Assembly: GCA_949130485.1 (NCBI GenBank)
Contig: OX422184.1
Location: 19,360,824-19,424,823 of the forward strand
From: Agelas oroides
Lineage: Eukaryota > Porifera > Demospongiae > Agelasida > Agelasidae
Length of the DNA: 64,000 nt
Direction: 5' to 3'
The position numbers and the translations under genes were made by a program. Positions 45,195-57,500 of this stretch are shown here, piece after piece (within the stretch, counting starts at the first letter, position 1; each line of letters begins with the position of its first letter). The notes beneath the pieces are model-generated. The model saw only the letters and a list, made by a program, of their open reading frames with translations, was not told where the DNA came from and did not search any database.

Positions 45195-46640
45195 GGGACC
45201 CCCATAGCGTAGATTTGGTTTGTGACAGAACACTAGTAAATGTCACGATAGATTAATTCTTAGGTATATTGCTAATGCCCAATGATGTGATAGCTATGAC
45301 TATACACCCAATGATGGAATTCACACAATTCATGTAAGGTAATTAAATTGCCAGACTAGAGGAAACAATGAGAATCTACATACGTGTTAGCTGCTGGGCA
45401 TGGTACACTATTTATGTCTCTTTCACCAACAAGCCTAGGACAGTGGTGCTAAACAACAAGAAACCATAATCCATAGCGTTCTCCATATTTGCTTATTAAC
45501 TCACATACCGTAGACTGGGAAATTTTATGTTAAATGCGTGAAACCTTTTTATGATGTTGAATTGATTTTTGTTACATCTCCAAAATATTTTATTATGCAT
45601 TTAAATGCATTAATATCTCTTAGCAGGATCCTTACTTTTTAGTAGCCATTTGATGCCATTAGTAAAAAGTGGGTGGATGGATGGCCTGTAAGGTAGATAT
45701 TATGGTATGCAATGCATGAAAATTATGCCTTTACAGTACTGCGTAGTTGTACCGGTACTATTCAGAAATTTTCCCTTAGTGGCTCAAGTTACAGGCAACT
45801 ACGAGACTGTATTACTAGTGAGATTAGTCAACTAACTATTCATAAACTGCATTTCAGATACATGATTTGCAGTACAGCTATATTTGATGTCGTCACCATT
45901 ATTTTTACCTGAATTTCTGTACTAGTGCAATTGAGGTGGTGCACACAGCAGTACATAGTTCTTGTGGAAACATGCTACACTGTGCACATTAAAATCACAT
46001 TTGCATGTCACACAACTATATAAAGACACGTTTTGCAAAGTGCAAAAATATTATTAACTCATTTCAGCAATCCTCTTGCCATCCGAGCTTTCCATTTACT
46101 TAATCCTCTGTCTCACATAGTAATGAACATGTAGTCGGTCAAGTAACTTATCTGCATCAGAAATACCAGATTACTTGCTTGTGATGTAGATGAGGAAATG
46201 TCTGGCATGGAGGAAAAGATCTTCGCTATAATTTGTTATTAGATTCTTAACAAATCAGGATTAACTGTCCATGCATGCATTGTGCTCACTGGCCTGAAAC
46301 TCTGATAGCATACCAATAAATTTATGCTAAATACTTTTTCTTTTCCTTCAAAGTAGAACCCATAGAGATGTGCATTATATGATCCAATTCAAGAAGGAAA
46401 CGAGGAGGAAAACAGAACAATGTCCATGCTGTTGTTGTTGTTGTTGTTGTTGTTTTTGTGTTGTTGCTGCCATTGCAAGAAGGAAAACAGACACTGCAAA
46501 TATTCCAATTGGTTCCATTCTGAGAAAAGGGAATGACACATGCCATTACATGCATTCCAGTATGCACTTGTATCATGATGTGCATATAGATGTATCATGC
46601 TGCAAGCCACACCGACTACAATACCCATGTACACTAAACG
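45195..46640. other. no gene seen
   Basis: A/T-rich DNA with a GTT/CAA tract near 46425-46455. Frames overlapping it on both strands (46322-46634) follow the tract and are not supported as genes. Confidence 0.4.
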
Positions 46641-46644
46641 GTGT

Positions 46645-46770
46645 TAGTTATGAGTGGTCCAGCTGTCATGGCTCGGTGGAAGATCACTGGTGGCTCAAGC
46701 CAGAGGTGTCCTGGGTTCAACTCCCAGCCTTCACTTTCCTCCATTTTCACCTCATAACTTCTAAATGCCT
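46645..46770 (+). mobile_element. single tRNA-derived SINE head
   Basis: GTCATGGCTCGGTGGAAGATC (A-box region) and GGTTCAACTCC (46713-46723, B box), followed by TTCACTTTCCTCCATTTTC and CCTCATAACTTCTAAAT. The tail matches the plus half of the 9726-10240 pair. No facing partner was seen here. Confidence 0.65.
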
Positions 46771-48027
46771 TTATATTCCACTCTTTTTGTTAGCGCAACA
46801 CCTGTCTTCAAAATGGATTGCGCCAACTGATAACATGCAGCCCAATTTGCATGACAAGTATATTGTCATCAGTTGTTAAAGGGTTAAACGATCTAATTAA
46901 CTTACGTTTGTTGGTTTGCACATAGACAAGCTAATAGTATTTTTGCACTTTGCAAAACATGTGTCTGGATGTAATTGTGCAAAACATCAGACAATATGTA
47001 CATAGCCTAGGTGATGTGTAATATGCACACTACATGTGATTTTACTGTGTACATTGTAGTTGGTTCCATTCTTAGAAAAGGGAATAACATGTACCAGTAC
47101 ATGTACCCCAATAAGCAATTGTATGATGATGTGTAAATGTATTCCAGTATGCACTTGTATCATGATGTGTACATAGATGTATCATGCATGGACAGTTCGT
47201 GTGTAAAAATATTTGGGTTATTTTTCATGTGTGTGGTGTAGATACACATCAAGGAATGCTTCCAAACAAGTCTTCTGAAAACCTTGAAATCAAAACATTG
47301 AGAAGCTTCTCCTTTAATTATATCAGTCAATAAATCTGGTCACAGGATTAACACATTAACATTTTTTTTTTAAATAGGTTTCTTGAAATTCCATCCAAGA
47401 GCTTCTTCTTCAGTTGCTCTTCTTCCACATTACTGGCATTTCTACCATAACTAGGTAATCAAATCTTTCCCAGGAAATGCTAATTGATATGTCTTCTGAA
47501 AAGAAGAAGAATCTAAATATAGCCAATGAACTTTTCCTTCATGCCTGACATTTCCTCATCCACATCACAGGCAAGTAGTCTGGCATTTCTGATGCAGATG
47601 AGTTACTTTGGAAATCTTGACAGGCTACATTTTCATTAGTTTGTGATACAAATAAGTAAGTAAATGGAAAGCTTGAATGGCAAGAGGATTGCTGAAATCT
47701 GTTTTGCAACCTTTATCCATTACACACTGAATTTCATTTTCTAGAAGTCTTTCTGAAGCTATGGATACCTTGTATGATTCATATTTCCACTTCTGCTGCA
47801 AGCTATATAGCACTGGAAACTTGAGCCATAGGTTTTTCCATCAGTTCTCTTGGGGTTCATGAGCTTGACCACACCCACTCATTAGCAAGCTTACAGTGGT
47901 CAGGGTTCTCGACCAGCAAACACTTCTCTCAACTGAAAACTGTCTACAGTGCCAGAAATGGTGCCCCTACAAAGACAGAGGAGCAGTTTCTACACCTGTT
48001 TGTGCCAAAAAGGAGAGAAATGGCCTA

Positions 48028-48285
48028 CAATGAAAAAAAGGAAAGGTTGTTTTGACTCAATTTGGTTATCTCAGTTTCCTCTTACTTGTCTGCATCGTTA
48101 AACACAGTGAAGTCCCACTGCCTGCTTTAGATTCCAAACAGATTAAGAACTTGATTAGGCTTTCCAGAACATTAGCAAATGTCATGGGAGAATACTTTGC
48201 TAATGAAATTGTCCAATCATGTGGAAAATGGTATGAAACTGAGGTAACTGCAATGGGTTAAAACTACCTACTTTTTCTTACAGTG
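48028..48285 (+). mobile_element. 258-bp MITE, copy 2
   Basis: Very close to 6953-7210, with the first bases changed (CAATGAAAAAAAGG). TA lies on both sides (48026-48027 and 48286-48287). Confidence 0.85.
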
Positions 48286-49560
48286 TAGCCAATGCTGATT
48301 AAGGCCTTGCTACAGCCAGCCAATACAACCGCCATGTGCACGGCATGTCCTGAATATGCCTGCCCACCTTCCCTATCCCACCTATTTTGCTAGTGCAAGA
48401 TCTATCTTCACCTCCCCTATTCCACCTTCCCCTGCAAAACCTATCTTCAAACGCATTGCACCAACTGATAACATACGGCCAAAGTTGCATGATGCGTACA
48501 CTCATCATCAGTTGTTAAAACTTACATTCAATGGTATGCATATAATAAGCTAATAATATTTATGCACTTTGCAAAACATGTGTCTGGATGTAATTGTGCA
48601 AAACATCTGCGTAATATGCACACTACAACTGTGCACACTGTAGTTGGTTACATTATTCTGAGGAAATTTGGTGCAATCCATACTGTTACATGTATTCTAG
48701 TGTGCACTTGTATCATGATGTGTCCATAGATATATCATGAAAGCCACACTGACTATTATACCCATCTACACTAAACAGTGTGTTTGAAGCCAGGGTACAC
48801 TCACTAGTTATGATGCAAGTCAGCTGTACCATGAGGTTCTGTTGGTATATAGATTCATTTATGCAGTTAAATGTATTGCTTCGGGATTTGCCCTTCACTA
48901 TAAGAAGGGATTTGTTGTTTTTTGACTAGACGAAATTGCTATCTGAGTTTCACACCAGTGAACATAGTACATATGCATGGACAGTTCATTGTAAAAACAT
49001 TTGGGTTATTTTTCAGCTACCTCAGTTGCATGTGTGTGGTGTACACATCAAGGAATGCTTCCAAACAAGTCTTCTGAAGACCTTGAATACAAAACGTTCT
49101 TTTCAGAAGAGCTATCAACAATTAGCATTTCCTGGATTACCTAGTTACGGTAGAAATGCCAGTGATGTGGCCAAATAGGACTTCTGGAAGAAGAGCAACT
49201 GAAGAAGAAGCTCTTGGGTGGAATTTCAAGAAACCTATTTAGGAAGCATTCCCGGGACTTCTGATAATGATATCATTCTGGTGCAGCTGAGATAACCTAC
49301 AAGTATGGTTAAAGTGACTTAATTTCACGCATGGACAGTTAACCATGTGAACAGATTTGTTAAGAATCTAAAAACACATTCTAGCAATGACCTTTTCCTC
49401 CATGCCAGACATTTCCTCATCTACATCAACACATTGGTTCCATTCTTAGAAAAGGGAATAACATGTACCATTATTACATGCATTCCAATATGCACTTGTA
49501 TCATGATGTGCATATAGATGTATCATGCCGCAAGCCCCACAAGTACAACTATTGTCTAAA

Positions 49561-50124
49561 AATATGCAGAACTATGCAGAGTAAGCAGCCATGAGAAAAT
49601 GTGCATGAGATACAAGGGGTTATCTGCTACCAATTTGAGCTAAAAAAAAAGCTTGCTGACGTTTCGACTGAATGCTCCAGTTGTCATCAAGTTATTTTCC
49701 GAGCTCAAGTTGGTAACAGATAACCTTCCTCTTTCATTTATGCAGTAGCCAACTGAGAAGCCACTGAAATGCAGCGAGATTGTTTGCTCACTACTCAAAA
49801 AATTATAATATCTGTATCCTAATTATGTAATCAAGTTGTTTATCGGTAGAAACAAGAATGTTCCATTGAAAATGCTTTAGAGCAAATTTCAAATACTGAG
49901 CAGTTTGTTTTAATCCTTGCTTGATCACACTATAGTAACTTCAACAATGTGTTTTGTAATACTTACTGCTATAAATGCTCAGTGAGCAGTTTAGGTGAGT
50001 CTATATACTACAATTGTAAAGAAGATGCTTACCACCTTCATAAATTTCAAGCTTGAACAAACATCCATCTACTAGCTATACAATCCTCTCCACCAGCTCT
50101 TTCTGAAGCTTGAGAAATTGTAAG
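49561..50124. other. no gene seen
   Basis: A/T-rich, with an imperfect inverted pair around 49630-49720 (TTATCTGCTACCAATTTGAGC and GCTCAAGTTGGTAACAGATAA). Confidence 0.4.
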
Positions 50125-50575
50125 GGCAGAGAGTTGATAAGTAGTGCTGCAGATGGGGTAGCAATTAGTGCAATGTGAATGACATAATCATACAGGCTGC
50201 CATGCATAGAGGCCATTAGTAAAAGATAAAAACACACAAACAGCCCTTGTTCGTTTGGAACAAAACTCACTCAGTGAGCTCTAGTCCACCGGGTCCCCAC
50301 TATGGCATTTTATGATGCACAGAATTCAAATTTTTCACAGAGATTCCCAAGGAAACACTCGCATATATAGACAAGAGCTATAGTGAGAGCTCACCTGGGA
50401 GTACGAACTGGGTGAGTTTTGTTCCAAACAAACGAAAGCTGTTTGTTTATATCAAGTTCACCTTTCACTATGGGCCTCAATGGCAGTTCATATGATTATG
50501 TCATTCATGTAGCACTAATTGCTACCATGCATGTGTCACTAATTACTAACTTTCTACCTCCTCCGGTAAGGGGGA
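50125..50575. mobile_element. foldback MITE of about 450 bp
   Basis: The arms about 50140-50275 and 50405-50545 are inverted copies: TTCGTTTGGAACAAAACTCA pairs with TGAGTTTTGTTCCAAACAAA, and ATGACATAATCATA with TATGATTATGTCAT. The loop is about 130 bases. The short frames on each arm are mirror images and not genes. Confidence 0.7.
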
Positions 50576-51088
50576 AGATGGGTAAAATTTACGTCATAGT
50601 TGATTTGTAACCGTACTGTACTCCAATTCTCATGAAAAACCAAACTACTGCATGGTGCATACACTTGTCTCCTTGCTAATGGAAAGATAATGTATAATAG
50701 TTGGATATCCTGTCAAGCCAGACAGAATGGTAAGGGAGGTGATGGAAGATATTTATGATTTAAATTCTTGTCACCAGTTCAATGAACTGGTGATATGTTC
50801 CTCTGCAAAATCAAAGAGCCGATGCAGACACTTGTCTGCTTGCTAATACTACACTTGCCTGTTAGTTACGGACCATCCATTCTACTGAACCAGATTAGGT
50901 AAGCTACTCTTTCAACTGCTCAACAAAATTTGTGGGAGATGATGAATGGTATTTCATTCACTTTATACATAGCATTAACAACCGTGGTGTGAGTACACCA
51001 AAACTAGCCACCTGGGTGGCAAACTATAAGACACGTACACAATGTAACCATGACAACATATGAAATCCACCATGTTCAGTACCTCTAG

Positions 51089-52522
51089 TTAATGTACTTT
51101 TTTACTGCCAACAATTGTGTTGCCTGCATGTAGAAAGAAAAGGACAGAAGTCAACGTAGAAATTTCCTAGTGTCACAAGTTTGACTTGAGTCTAAATGCA
51201 CAAGGATTGATTAATGAATAATCACTATAGCTACCAATGCTTTCCTTTTCTGTTTAAGCTGATGTCTTCATGACATACATCAGGGAAGTGGTTTAGGTTA
51301 CATTACTGATACACATCATTCGTAGAACTCTGCATACGTACCTTGGTTAAAATTTGAAGCCTGAGCAGGTACCCTTATAGGGAGGATGGTTATGATGCCC
51401 TGAACAGCTACATGTCCTTCATAGCTGAAGTACAGTATCGGTCGTATAGAAATGGTTCGTTTCAGTGGAACATCACTGTTATTGGTACCCTCTAGTATGG
51501 TCGTGTGTGGATTATATGTTGTCGGTTCAACAGCAATCATGGGAGGTATTCGGGTGACCATCATCCATGCTAGTCTTATTCCACCAGTGATGTATGCATC
51601 AAGAAGTTCCCCAGCTAATGACTTGGCAAGTTCAAAGTCTTCAACTGGAGAGAACTGGGGGAAAAAGTATTGCATGTGATTGCGTGACTTACATCAGTTT
51701 TTATCGAGATTAGAAATTGCATGATGTCAGAAATATGTGGTACTAGCGATGAACAATTTCTTACCTTTGAGAATTTGTGTAAACTACACTTGATAACTTC
51801 AAATTTTTGGGCAAATGCATCCTCAGTCATCTCCAATAGGCCACAACTGTCTAGTAGAATGCCATATGCCATTTGTTTCTCACGCATTTCTGCTCGAAAA
51901 CCAGCATCCCTACTGCGCATAAGGTCAGTGACTTGAAAAAGGGGTGCAATAGCTTGATCAATTAATCGAGCTTGTTCCTTCCCTGTCATCTGCAGTAAAC
52001 AGGAAACATGCATTCATGGATGTATAGATAGTGATGCATAGCTAATTATCACTAACTGTAGGTAGCCACAAGAACTTACTCCTTGTTGAATTCTGAATGC
52101 TTGAATAATTCTCATCTTTTCACGAGTTTCTATCTCTCTGCCCTCAACCACTGAAAACTTCTGGTGGGACTGTTGAATCTCTCCTAGCAGCCTAGATCCT
52201 AGGTGTTCCACCAGCATTCTTTGTACACTGTCAAATATTACCTATATAATACATATAGCCACATCATATCAGTGTCCACTCATAAAATTGCATGTCCATA
52301 TAACATATATTGTGTGTGTATGTACACATAAAATAGTATACCTGGAAGATCTGACTCAACATTTTCCTTGCTCTAATCGATCCAAGTTGCTCCTTCAGCA
52401 ATGTTTTCACACTTGCTGTTTCCCCTCCAAAGAAACTCGCATACATCATCTGGATATCTTCATGACTTCTATTGCTGCTTCCAACCACTTGGTGACCAAT
52501 AGCTTTCACTTCGCTGAGTTGC
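51089..52522 (-). CDS. Mieap-like gene copy D (exons 2 to last)
   Basis: Minus-strand exons are 52522-52342, 52241-52080, 51989-51765, 51654-51342 and 51123-51089. Frame is open throughout (304 residues plus stop). Segments include MMYASFFGGETASVKTLLKE, VIFDSVQRMLVEHLGSRLLG, QMAYGILLDSCGLLEMTEDA and GGIRLAWMMVTRIPPM, and the short tail GNTIVGSKKVH identical to B. Exon 4 is one codon shorter than in B and exon 3 one longer. The first exon, ending in phase 2, was not found between exon 2 and the end of copy E, although the tandem array at 52688-53270 lies there. Conserved splice borders and frame in both B and D suggest function. The Mieap assignment is by pattern memory. Confidence 0.65.
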
Positions 52523-52687
52523 CTAGAAATAAAAATGTTAAATAGCGCACAAGTCGCCTACCTCCAAAGACAGGTGAGATTCAAAGTGTTCACATACTAC
52601 CTAGAAAAATCTACCTTGCAATTCAAAAATGAGTTTTGAAACTTGTGACTTCCAAAGGGTTTACACATAGTTTGTATACTCCTGTTT

Positions 52688-53270
52688 CGTCTACTCAGTT
52701 GCATCTACTCCAGTTTCATCTACTCGAGTTTTGTCTACTCCAGTTTCGTCTATTCCAGTTTCGTCTACTCCAGTTTCGTCTACTCCAGTTTCGTCTACTC
52801 CAGTTTCATCTACTCCAGTTTCGTCTACTTCAGTTTCGTCTACTGCCGTTTCGTCTACTCCAGTTTCGTCTACTCCAGTTTCGTCTACTCCAGTTTCGTC
52901 TACTCCAGTTTCATCTACTCCAGTTTCGTCTACTCCAGTTTCGTCTACTGCCGTTTCGTCTACTCCAGTTTTGTCTACTGCCATTTCGTCTACTCCAGTT
53001 TCGTCTACTGCCGTTTCGTCTACTCCAGTTTTGTCTACTGCCATTTCGTCTACTCCAGTTTCGTATACTGCCGTTTCGTCTACTCCAGTTTCATCTACTC
53101 CAGTTTTGTCTACTGCCATTTCGTCTACTCCAGTTTCATCTACTCCAGTTTCTACTGCTGTTTCGTCTACTCCAGTTTTGTCTACTCCAGTTTCTACTGC
53201 TGTTTTGTCTACTCCAGTTTTGTCTACTGCCATTTTGTCTACACCAGTTTCATCTACTCCAATTTCATCT
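52688..53270 (-). repeat. 15-bp minisatellite upstream of copy D, about 39 units
   Basis: Plus-strand unit CTACTCCAGTTTCGT, sense-strand GTAGACGAAACTGGA. More variable than the B array: ACTGGA, ACGGCA and ATGGCA versions are mixed, and two units are shortened near 53148 and 53190. Reads TGVDE/MAVDK on the sense strand. Flanks (GCTTCTATTTGCAGTAGTAT) match those of the B array. Confidence 0.9.
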
Positions 53271-53744
53271 ACTGCCGTTTATTTATTAAATATTTGTGCT
53301 TCTATTTGCAGTAGTATGTCATACCCTACTCAAATTTAATGTGCATTTTACTATGTTGTGAAGTATACTAGCTAAGTTTACAACTTTCTAAATCCTACTC
53401 AACTACTAAGTGAATTAATTTATCTAAAGAGTACTCCATTGTTCCCAAGCTTCTCCTGAATACCCCCAAATACTTGAAACAAAGGAATGTAAACTTGTGA
53501 GTTTTATCAGTGAATAATAGAAGTAAAATATTGGGCAGACGAAACAGCAGTAGGCAAACTAGGATGTTACATTCCAAAGTTCATATTATATGTCTTATCA
53601 CCATTCATTGCCGTTGTGTTTTATCTATACCTCCTACCTGTCACCCTGTAAGGCTTTCATTTTGTTTTTGTAATGCAGGGCCTTACTGAAATTCAGCTAC
53701 GGAGCTGAGGAAAACACCCTGTAAAGACAAGAATTTATTTATCC

Positions 53745-53745
53745 G

Positions 53746-53790
<45 letters not shown>

Positions 53791-53827
53791 ATCTATCTAT
53801 CTATCTATCTATCTATATCTATATCTA

Positions 53828-53880
<53 letters not shown>

Positions 53881-53888
53881 GTCTATCT
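53745..53888 (+). repeat. CTAT tetranucleotide microsatellite
   Basis: About 35 CTAT units with a few ATATCT interruptions. Not present at the matching point of the left arm. Confidence 0.95.
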
Positions 53889-54472
53889 AAAGTGACTTCC
53901 AAAAGAAGACAGGAAGACACTTAGCAAGGCGAATGGAGAGTTAGCAACAAAATATTACACTGGACAGATTGGAGAGACGTAGACATATTGCATAGCATGT
54001 TGCTTTAATGGGTGAAATGCACCAGCCAGGAATTATATATAGATTTCTCTCATCACCTTGTTAGGAAGGGAAAATTTACGTATACGTATGTACACTTTAC
54101 TGTTTCTGAGTCCTATCCACACTAAACAATAATCTCGAAATTCTCTTCTGAATGATACCTACGATAGCTAACTATTTATTTATGACATTGTTGTTCATTG
54201 CCTGTCATATAAAGCATGCATTTAAAAATCCATGCATGTACATCATGCACACAAGTGATTAGGAACAGGTAACTAAGTGTATGGCAGTTTTTTATAGCTA
54301 CTACAAACACATTATATACCTCCTATTTAATTTTTCATTTCTTGTCATTTTGTACTTTGTTTGTTTGTTTGTTTGTTTGTTTGTTTGTACTCATAATTTT
54401 GTGTATACTGCCAGTTACTCTGTTTTGAGTACTTTCACAAATAAATTAGTCTATTCTGTTTGTTGCTCTATT

Positions 54473-54478
54473 TTTATT
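54473..54478 (-). terminator. candidate polyadenylation signal of copy E
   Basis: AATAAA on the minus strand, 83 bases beyond the stop codon of copy E, at the same distance as in copy A. Confidence 0.45.
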
Positions 54479-54560
54479 TAAAATTCATTTGATTTGTTAT
54501 ACTAGGTCATGTATACCATCTAGAATGCAGTTTGTTATTTGAATATATATCAGCAGTAAC

Positions 54561-57500
54561 TTACTTGCCACTATGAAGATTACATTGAGATGATGATTGA
54601 CGGGCAGCAACTGTAAAATCATAAGAAACCATGATCACATTTGTATAATGTATAAATTATTACATAAAACGTGTACCTTTTTGACCGTGTTTATCTTTAT
54701 TCGTAAAAGTCTGCTTTGCTTGGTATGGCTGTGATGAAGGATGCTTTGGGGAATCAGCAACTGTAGAAATAGTAGAAACTCAGTTTCCAACGTGACGTTA
54801 AAAACCTCTAGCCTCATTTTCAGGCCTATACCCCAGTTTTGTTGCTTGCAAGATGAAATTTGCAGAGAAAGGTTTGTCACACAATGTGTACCATGACCAA
54901 AGTTATGTATGCCAATATATTGTACATCATTGTAAGCTGAAAATTCATATTGATCGATAGCAAACAGCAGCAAACAACCCATACACAAGTTCTCTCAGGT
55001 GAATGGAAACAGCTAGCAACCAGGCTTCTTGTACGGCTGCTGTCCTTGGTGTCTGGCTTAACAAAAAGAATCCACTTTTTTAAAAGAACCCAATTTTTTT
55101 GCTTTTGCTTATATATGGTGTTATTGTTTGTAATATATAAAGCAAGCTGTGGTTACATATTTACATAAGTGGTACACATCATGTGAGAAATTCTATTCAG
55201 AACTTTCCACACTGATAGTGACAAAAGCTGGTCTGAAAGGCAGCCGGTAACAATTGCTACAGCCGTCATTCATAGGGTTCTGCATACCTTGGTTAAACTT
55301 TGAAACCTGGGCAAGTACCCACTGAGGCCTTGTAGGGGGGATGGTTACAATGCCCTGAACAGCTACTTGACCTTCATAGCTGAAGTACAGTATAGGTCGT
55401 ATAGAAATGGTTGGTTTTGATGTAACATCACTGTTTTTGGCACCCTCTAGTGTGGTCGTGTGTGGATTATATGCTGTAGGTTCAACAGCAATCATGGGAG
55501 GTATTCGGGTGACCATCATCCATGCTAGTCGTATTCCACCAGTGATGTATGCATCAAGAAGTTCCCCAGCTAGTGACTTGGCAAGGTCAAAGTCTTCAAC
55601 TGCAGAGAACTGGGGGAAAAAGTATTGCATGTGATTGCGTGACTTACATGAGTGTCAGTTTTTCAAACTATGTGATACTGTTGAAATTCAGCAATGAACT
55701 ATTTCTTACCGTTGAGGATTTGTGTAAACTACACTTGATAACTTCAACCATTCTTGCAATTGCATCCCCGGTCATGTCCATTAGATTGCGACTATCTAAT
55801 AGAATGCCATATGCCATTTGCTTCTCCCGCATCTCAGCTTGAAAACCAGCATCTCTGCTGAAGACAAGAAGGTTAGTGACTTGGAAAAGGGATGTGATGG
55901 CCTGTTTTATCGTTTCAGCTCGTTCTTTCCCTGTCATCTGCAGTGTAACAAAATAAATTTATGATGTGTAACAATATTATTAACAGGAATCCAGGCAAAG
56001 AACTTACGCCTTCCTGAATTCTGAATGCTTGGAAAATTTGCTGCCTGTCATTAGTGACACTTGCTCTGCTCTCACTCTTTAAAGACTTTGGAGATGGAGG
56101 GACTTCTCCTATCAGTGGACATCTTATAATGTAGTCAACCAACATTTCTTGCACACTGTCAAATATCACCTATACAATGTGTTTGTGTACACTCATTCTA
56201 TTGTACATTCTTTTCAGTGTCCTGTCACAAACTTGCATATTAGCCAATTTTACGCGAAATTGAATAGAATGCAATTAACCTCAAAAGATTATGTTCACAT
56301 GATGTCAATTTTTACAGAGCTTTTTTCAAAGGATTCAAGCATCAGGGAAGTCTAGGTGGAATTTGGGGCCTCCTGACCCATTTTATCATTAGTGATATGG
56401 GGACCCCCCAGCACCCAAATTAGTAGTCGTATGGAATATAGGGTCCTCCCGAATGAAATGAGCTGTTTCTAAGACATAGGGCACTCAATCTTGACTTCAT
56501 TGATTTGAGCTGGCCGAGGTAAGCCTTGGGTGTTATAAAAGCAAAAGCACAGTGTAAAAAATACCTAGTGTAAAAAATACCTAGTCGTCTAAATGGCGAA
56601 GGAAAGCACGTAAATGCCAGTAGAGGAAGATGCAGTGAAAACAAATATACGACCTCTCCATTGAATCCTCCACATACAGATACAGACTACAAGCACAAGC
56701 AGAGGCTGAAAAAGTGCATTAAGGTTTTCTCAGTGGATGGAGGGAAGTTGTACAGAGAGAAATGCAAAGGGAGCTCTGCTTGGTAGGAAACAAAGGAGGA
56801 AAATAATCCCCCTTTCCTCCATCCCCCCTCTCCTACAATCCCTCTTCCAACTCCCACCTCCTCCCACACATGCACCATCAATACAGCAGCCTTCTTGGGG
56901 TCAGCCTTTAGTATCACGCTGGTTACCTTATGCAGCATCCACAGTCGGGCTCATCCAGGCATGCAGAAACAAAACATTGTCTGAAATTACTTCCAGATAG
57001 GCCACTGCAGTTTAATTTCCTATTTCTCATCCAAGAAGTTGTCAGAATTCAATGCAGGCGGGCGGTTGAAAATACAAACATGGCAACAAAAACAGCATGT
57101 GATCTTGTTCACTCTTCTGCCCACCTGGACGATGAGCTGTAAATATGAAAGGCAATAAAGAGTGCCCTTGGCATGCACGAGGTTAGTTTGGCATCACCTA
57201 GATTGAAGTACAGGAGGCAAGCAAAGGATCGGCAACACTAGACTTGCACAAAGTTACTGTACCTTGTCTCATAAGCAATGCAGAAATAATGCAGTAATTT
57301 GTTTTCTGCAGAGTGAGTTGCAAGAAATTGATATGTGTGAGAAACAGGAAATTTTCTTGCTTTGGCCATAATGAGATGTACAAGATTATACGGTCGCAGG
57401 TTGTTGCATTGGTTTTAGATTTTCATTTGAGTACAGATATATGTCAGGGGTACCAAACCATTGAAAGATGCCCATATCACCTAAGTTCTGGGACTCCCAA

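Larger units (their letters stand above)
43841..49560. repeat. dispersed repeat family, at least five partial copies
   Basis: Segments with TATGCACACTACA, GTAGTTGGTTCCAT and GTGCACTTGTATCATGATGT recur near 43900, 46510-46610, 46950-47190, 48600-48750 and 49430-49545. A second shared block, ACATCAAGGAATGCTTCCAA, is direct at 47245 and 49040. A third, TTTCTTGAAATTCCATCCAAGAGC at 47380, is inverted at 49215-49245. The whole 43.8-49.6 kb stretch looks built from these repeats. No protein-coding gene is supported. Confidence 0.6.

Noticed and set aside
52691-53233. Minisatellite frame as the missing first exon of copy D
   Set aside because: The GGA|GTATAC donor at its end is in phase 0, while exon 2 needs a phase-2 partner, and B has no equivalent donor at the end of its main array.
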